Source of the DNA: Phoenix dactylifera
Taxonomy: Eukaryota; Streptophyta; Magnoliopsida; Arecales; Arecaceae
Assembly: GCF_009389715.1 (NCBI RefSeq)
Contig: NC_052399.1
Location: 20,701,045 to 20,765,044, forward strand
Reading direction: 5' to 3'
DNA: 64,000 nt
Under the pieces are notes generated by a model. It was not told the DNA's origin and did not search any database. It saw only the letters and a program-made list of their open reading frames with translations. Of this stretch, positions 60,301 to 64,000 are shown piece by piece; position 1 is the first letter of the stretch, and every line of letters starts with the position of its first letter. A program made the translations under genes and the position numbers.

Positions 60301-61688
60301 ACATCTATTAATGCTAAAGCTGATGGAGGGAAGTCTTTAAATGTTTCAGGAACACATCGCCTGTAAGGTTGTTGTGGTTTGAAAATGGTGGCATGAGGCA
60401 ACTTAGATTTCCTCCAATATTCATCAGAAGGAGAACCGCAAAGCTTGAATATTTTGTGTAACTGCTCTACCTATAGATACATTTTATTAAAAAAAAAACT
60501 GTAAACTTAAAGTTATCATAATTCTGAAAAAGAAAGGTAAAATAAGTTAACTGCAAACTATCATAATGATGATGATAAAAAAAGAAAATAGCTGTATGAG
60601 CTAAAAATACAGGATGAAAATACTTATCAGGGATGGATAACTAGATATGTCCTTATTGACATCTAACTAGAAAAGACAAGATGAATATATGAGCTAGACA
60701 TTTGAGGTATGCATTTCTCATGACTGTTAGACTTTTAATGTATTTTAGGCAAAAAAAAGCCTTTCTCTATAATAATTAAGAAAAGGAGCGTGCCTCTGTC
60801 CTTCCCGGCATTATAGGCTTGCCTGCATATAATTCAGCAAGAATGCAACCAGTGCTCCACAAATCCACAGCAACCCCATAATTACTGGCTCCAAGTAAGA
60901 GCTCTGGGGGTCTATACCACAGAGTAACTACACGACTTGTCAATGGGTGTCGATGATCAGGATCGAAGAAGCTTGCCAAGCCAAAGTCTGCAAGTTTTAA
61001 GATGCCACTGTTGTCAATTAAGAGATTGGAACCCTTAATATCTCGATGCAGAACCCCACGACTATGACAATGATCAAGCCCACATAGCAGCTGTTGCATG
61101 TAACACTTTACCTGTTAAATGAAACTAAAATGGTATCATGTACATAATTACGATTCAAATATCAGACAATGCATATAATGCATTGCTAAAAGTCTAGAAC
61201 CTTCTTGTAACCATAAGCACTATAAATGCTCTTCTTCCATAATCTTATTCCAGTCAGGAAGGAAAGAAACCATATACCATAATCAATATCTGGGCATCAA
61301 ATACCTTTTGCCCATTGAAAGATGGAAAAGAGGGGAAAAAATAAATATTAGCTGCAGTTTTTGAAGAAAAAAAAGGAAAAATTATTTTAGCCATCCAAGA
61401 TACCTGGGGTTCGGTAAACTTGAGTCCAGGGAAAGAAGCAAGCCCAGCAAGATCATGTTCCATGTACTCAAAAACAAGGTACAAACTGCAAGACATCCGT
61501 GATGTAACTAAGCCTTCCAACTTTATTACATTTGGATGGTCAAGCCTGCGCAAAATGAGAATTTCTCTAGCCATAAACTTTACACTTTCAGGCTCCAGAC
61601 TGTCAAATCGCACTTTTTTCAAAGCCACAATTTTGTCATTATCAAGATCACGGGCTCTATAAACATTACTATAAGTTCCTTGGCCAAT
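51390..61688 (-). CDS. CDK-like Ser/Thr kinase, At1g54610 type (5' end outside window)
   Basis: Plant cdc2-related kinase family with long N- and C-terminal extensions; substrates are poorly known. Seven coding exons are visible: 61688-61404, 61111-60794, 60470-60243, 58306-58206, 54492-54378, 53233-52784 and 51665-51390 (stop TAG), giving 590 residues. Kinase features are IGQGTYSNVY, the VALKKV lysine, MAREI in the place of the PSTAIRE helix, HRDIKGSN, ADFGLA and VVTLWYRPPELLLG. The family C-terminal tail follows (CDPSCLPKYPPSKEFDAK, then EPPRP, SYSGPL, and IHYSGPL near the end). The N-terminal extension (about 100-150 residues) should be right of 64,000. The exon ending at 60794 has a GC donor. 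The last exon has three CAG acceptors in tandem. Intron 4 is 3.7 kb. Confidence 0.9.
52452..52467. repeat. (AC)8 microsatellite
   Basis: Short AC run in the last intron of the CDK-like kinase gene. Confidence 0.85.
54346..54371. repeat. (GA)13 microsatellite next to a splice donor
   Basis: A GA run on the plus strand. In the transcript it is a CU tract starting about six bases after the donor of the exon ending at 54378. Confidence 0.88.
54493..58205 (-). other. large intron 4 of the CDK-like kinase gene
   Basis: 3.7 kb. It includes a very AT-rich stretch (56,160-57,030) and a segment with GAATAATTCA/GAATTATTCA words on both strands (55,400-56,050), probably worn fold-back repeats. No exon is seen. 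Confidence 0.5.
58307..60242 (-). other. intron 3 of the CDK-like kinase gene
   Basis: About 1.9 kb; no coding sequence or clear repeat recognised. Confidence 0.55.
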
Positions 61689-64000
61689 CTGCATAATAAG
61701 ATGTCATTACAAGACATGTTCTGTAAATCGTAACAGTAAAGTTTATAAGGCAGCTAAAATGAGTGGGAAGGGTCTCAATATACTTCTTTTTTATTGGAAG
61801 AAGAGTGTCATACCACTGCGTTACAATTTAAAGCAGTAATCAGAAAAGAATTTTTAAAAAATACACAATAAGCAAAACTTTGCATCCACTGAGCATGACT
61901 ATAAGCTAGTTCATTGTTATAATCAATGAAAATGAAGTGTAGTCATTTTCTATGGAACATATATTGAAGAAGATGTCAAGCATTTGAGTAACTTTACAAA
62001 CAACTCAGTTTAGATTATCGTTGGCAGTATGTGCTACATAGAATGTCCTTTTTAATTGCATAAACATTTCAAGAGACAACTAAATTTGATAGAGGATCCT
62101 CATACAGATTATGGATGAAGTTTTCTTATATATGTCAGCATACTATCAATCACTTTAAAAAAGAAAAAAAAAAAAGAGATCTCAATGTTTAAATATCACC
62201 AGCCTTTAAAATTAATTATGATAGGAGATACATATAGAAAAATCATACTTTAGTTAATGAAGAAGGTACTATCCTAAAACCAAACATTGGCTGTCATTGT
62301 GAACTTTTAAATTTACAAGCATGAAAATCCATTTCCTTCTGAACTTTCAGATGATGCTCCATGATTTCTGCAAAGCAGTATTACAATCCACTGTTTCAGC
62401 TTAAAGCTATAGTTGACATGGCCAGTCAACAAGGAAGAAAATTTGTGGCTTCTTCTTGAAGGCATCAAGAAGGAACATATGGTGTCAAACTTGAACCACC
62501 GCTTGTCCCCCAATAGATAAAAGAGTTTCCATCAATCCTAATCAACCAACGACCTACCTGAAGGCTGACTCTAATGCAACACTTACTATATCTTAAACCT
62601 TCTTCCAACAAATATATAGCCTACCTACAAGTGAGCAAGTAATAATACACTTAGAAGAAAACTATCATCCAAGAACTTTTACATTCTAATATCACCAAAA
62701 AGTTTAAAATGACACGAGCAAGCATAAAATGAAGTTGGTCAGCTCCTCTATATGCATAACAGACACGGGGCAAAATTCTCTTCCTACACCACCAATCCAT
62801 CTAGAAATCTCATTTATATCTATGCTAAACATGAGATCTATATTAATACTCTTGGACTAACAAAAAATATCCTTCCAATTTCCTGAACTGTATCTTAGAA
62901 GCCAATCATTTGTTCCCTTAAAATATGTCTACCATCACTTTTTCAACAAAACATCATCCTGATACTGTCCTTCATAACCAAATACATGAAACCACTGATT
63001 TCAGTTCAGACAAAGCTCACACAAAATTCCCTTTATTCTAACCCTAATAACAGATCCATTTTGTTGGCATGGCAGCTCCATCTACCATTGCCCCCCCCCC
63101 CCAATAGTAAGTTTAAATGTTTCCAAGTTTGGCCTTGTTGACATGGAAAACAGAAAGAAATAGAAAGAATATCCTACCCCAAGAGTAAAAAAATCCACAT
63201 CTTCCAACTAACTGCCTTCTATCATGCCTTTCCAGTGTTAGGTGTTAAAGGCCTCGGATTTACCCAATCTCCAGAAGGCCTGATATTGCCAGTTTCACAA
63301 CCCCATACCCCAACAACTCAACACAAAACTCCACTTTGTTTTCATCCAAACAGATGAATATTACAGCACTCATGCTGAAAGTCACCTGCAACCACACAAT
63401 TTCCTGCAGTTGCTTAAACCCCTACATTTAAATTATCCTCCCAGTATAAAAAGAAAGATTGATGAAACAAGGTATCATGGGTCATTATTACAAAGCCCAA
63501 AGAGAGCTTCAAGGACCAATTAACCAGCAGTATGACAGTTGTTATAATGAAATTGTTTATCCATCCAATTCACTGCTCTCAAAGATCTAGAATTTGCTGC
63601 AGACATTTCCAACCCACATTATAGTAAGTGTTTTTAATTTCTACTTAGCCCACAAAATCAATAGTCAACACACAATCCAGTGCATGACCCAATTCATAAA
63701 TAGAAACCTCAGTTCCACAAACATATTTCCCTTTTAACATTTTTGCAGGCACCAGAAATAAAATTTTGTCAACCACATTTATCAATTTCTAATTCTTTAT
63801 CTCAAATGGCATGTATTTTCTTACAAATGAGAGTAATAACAGTAACACCAACACCCATCTCAGACATGTGATAGTGGCAAAAGTTAGTTAAAATGGTCAT
63901 GGCATCATCTATCCAAAGTTCAAAATAAACAACATGATAAAACCATGTGACCTCGTGACCTTCTCCGTTCATTAGATACATGCTACTCTTACCTCCTTTC
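61689..64000 (-). other. upstream intron of the CDK-like kinase gene
   Basis: No exon encoding the expected N-terminal extension is visible, so this is taken as intron reaching beyond the right edge. It contains a run of twelve C at 63,091-63,102. Confidence 0.5.

Noticed and set aside
1..64000. CRISPR arrays, bacterial operons, tRNA and rRNA genes
   Set aside because: None seen. The sequence is plant nuclear DNA, and the regular repeats are microsatellites, LTRs or tandem units of the Tat element.

Overview
The window is plant nuclear DNA. The host genes have GT-AG introns of plant size, the background is AT-rich with many simple repeats, and the insertions are plant-type LTR retrotransposons and fold-back elements. 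The gene models and the style of the repeats suggest a monocot, and a palm would fit, but species is inference only.

Layout. (1) 1-4060: a minus-strand wax ester synthase/diacylglycerol acyltransferase (WSD1-like) gene whose last exons lie beyond the left edge. (2) 4.1-11.9 kb: gene-poor AT-rich DNA with decayed miniature LTR elements, an (AT)35 microsatellite and a nest of inverted repeats. (3) 11,936-24,957: one complete, young Ty3/gypsy element of the Tat lineage. It has 966/995-bp LTRs, the target-site duplication GATAT, a gag-pol reading frame with two RNase H domains, an integrase in a shifted frame, a long tandem-repeat block, and a three-exon gene on the opposite strand with its own TATA box. 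(4) 25.9-26.8 kb: a small complete bHLH transcription-factor gene (minus). (5) 28,369-29,060: a 682-bp miniature LTR retrotransposon (TRIM/SMART-like) with two 313-bp LTRs, a 56-bp interior, a 5-bp target-site duplication, and the same primer-binding site as the Tat element. (6) 30.4-39.8 kb: a complete proton pump-interactor (PPI1-like) gene (plus). (7) 41.7-43.1 kb: two fold-back elements side by side. (8) 43.4-47.9 kb: a complete Raf-like MAPKKK gene (plus). (9) 51.4 kb to the right edge: a CDK-like protein kinase of the At1g54610 type (minus), whose first exon lies outside the window.

The five host genes do not form a pathway; this is ordinary interspersed plant gene space. The accessory interest is in the retroelements. 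The Tat element looks recently inserted (its LTRs differ, by eye, by one base and one 29-bp repeat unit), yet its polyprotein frame is broken before integrase at a short insertion carrying a T10 run. Its antisense gene has three exons joined in frame by canonical splice sites. The miniature element shares the primer-binding site and a GC-rich motif with the Tat element, which suggests mobilisation in trans. All similarities were judged by eye; no alignment or search was run.
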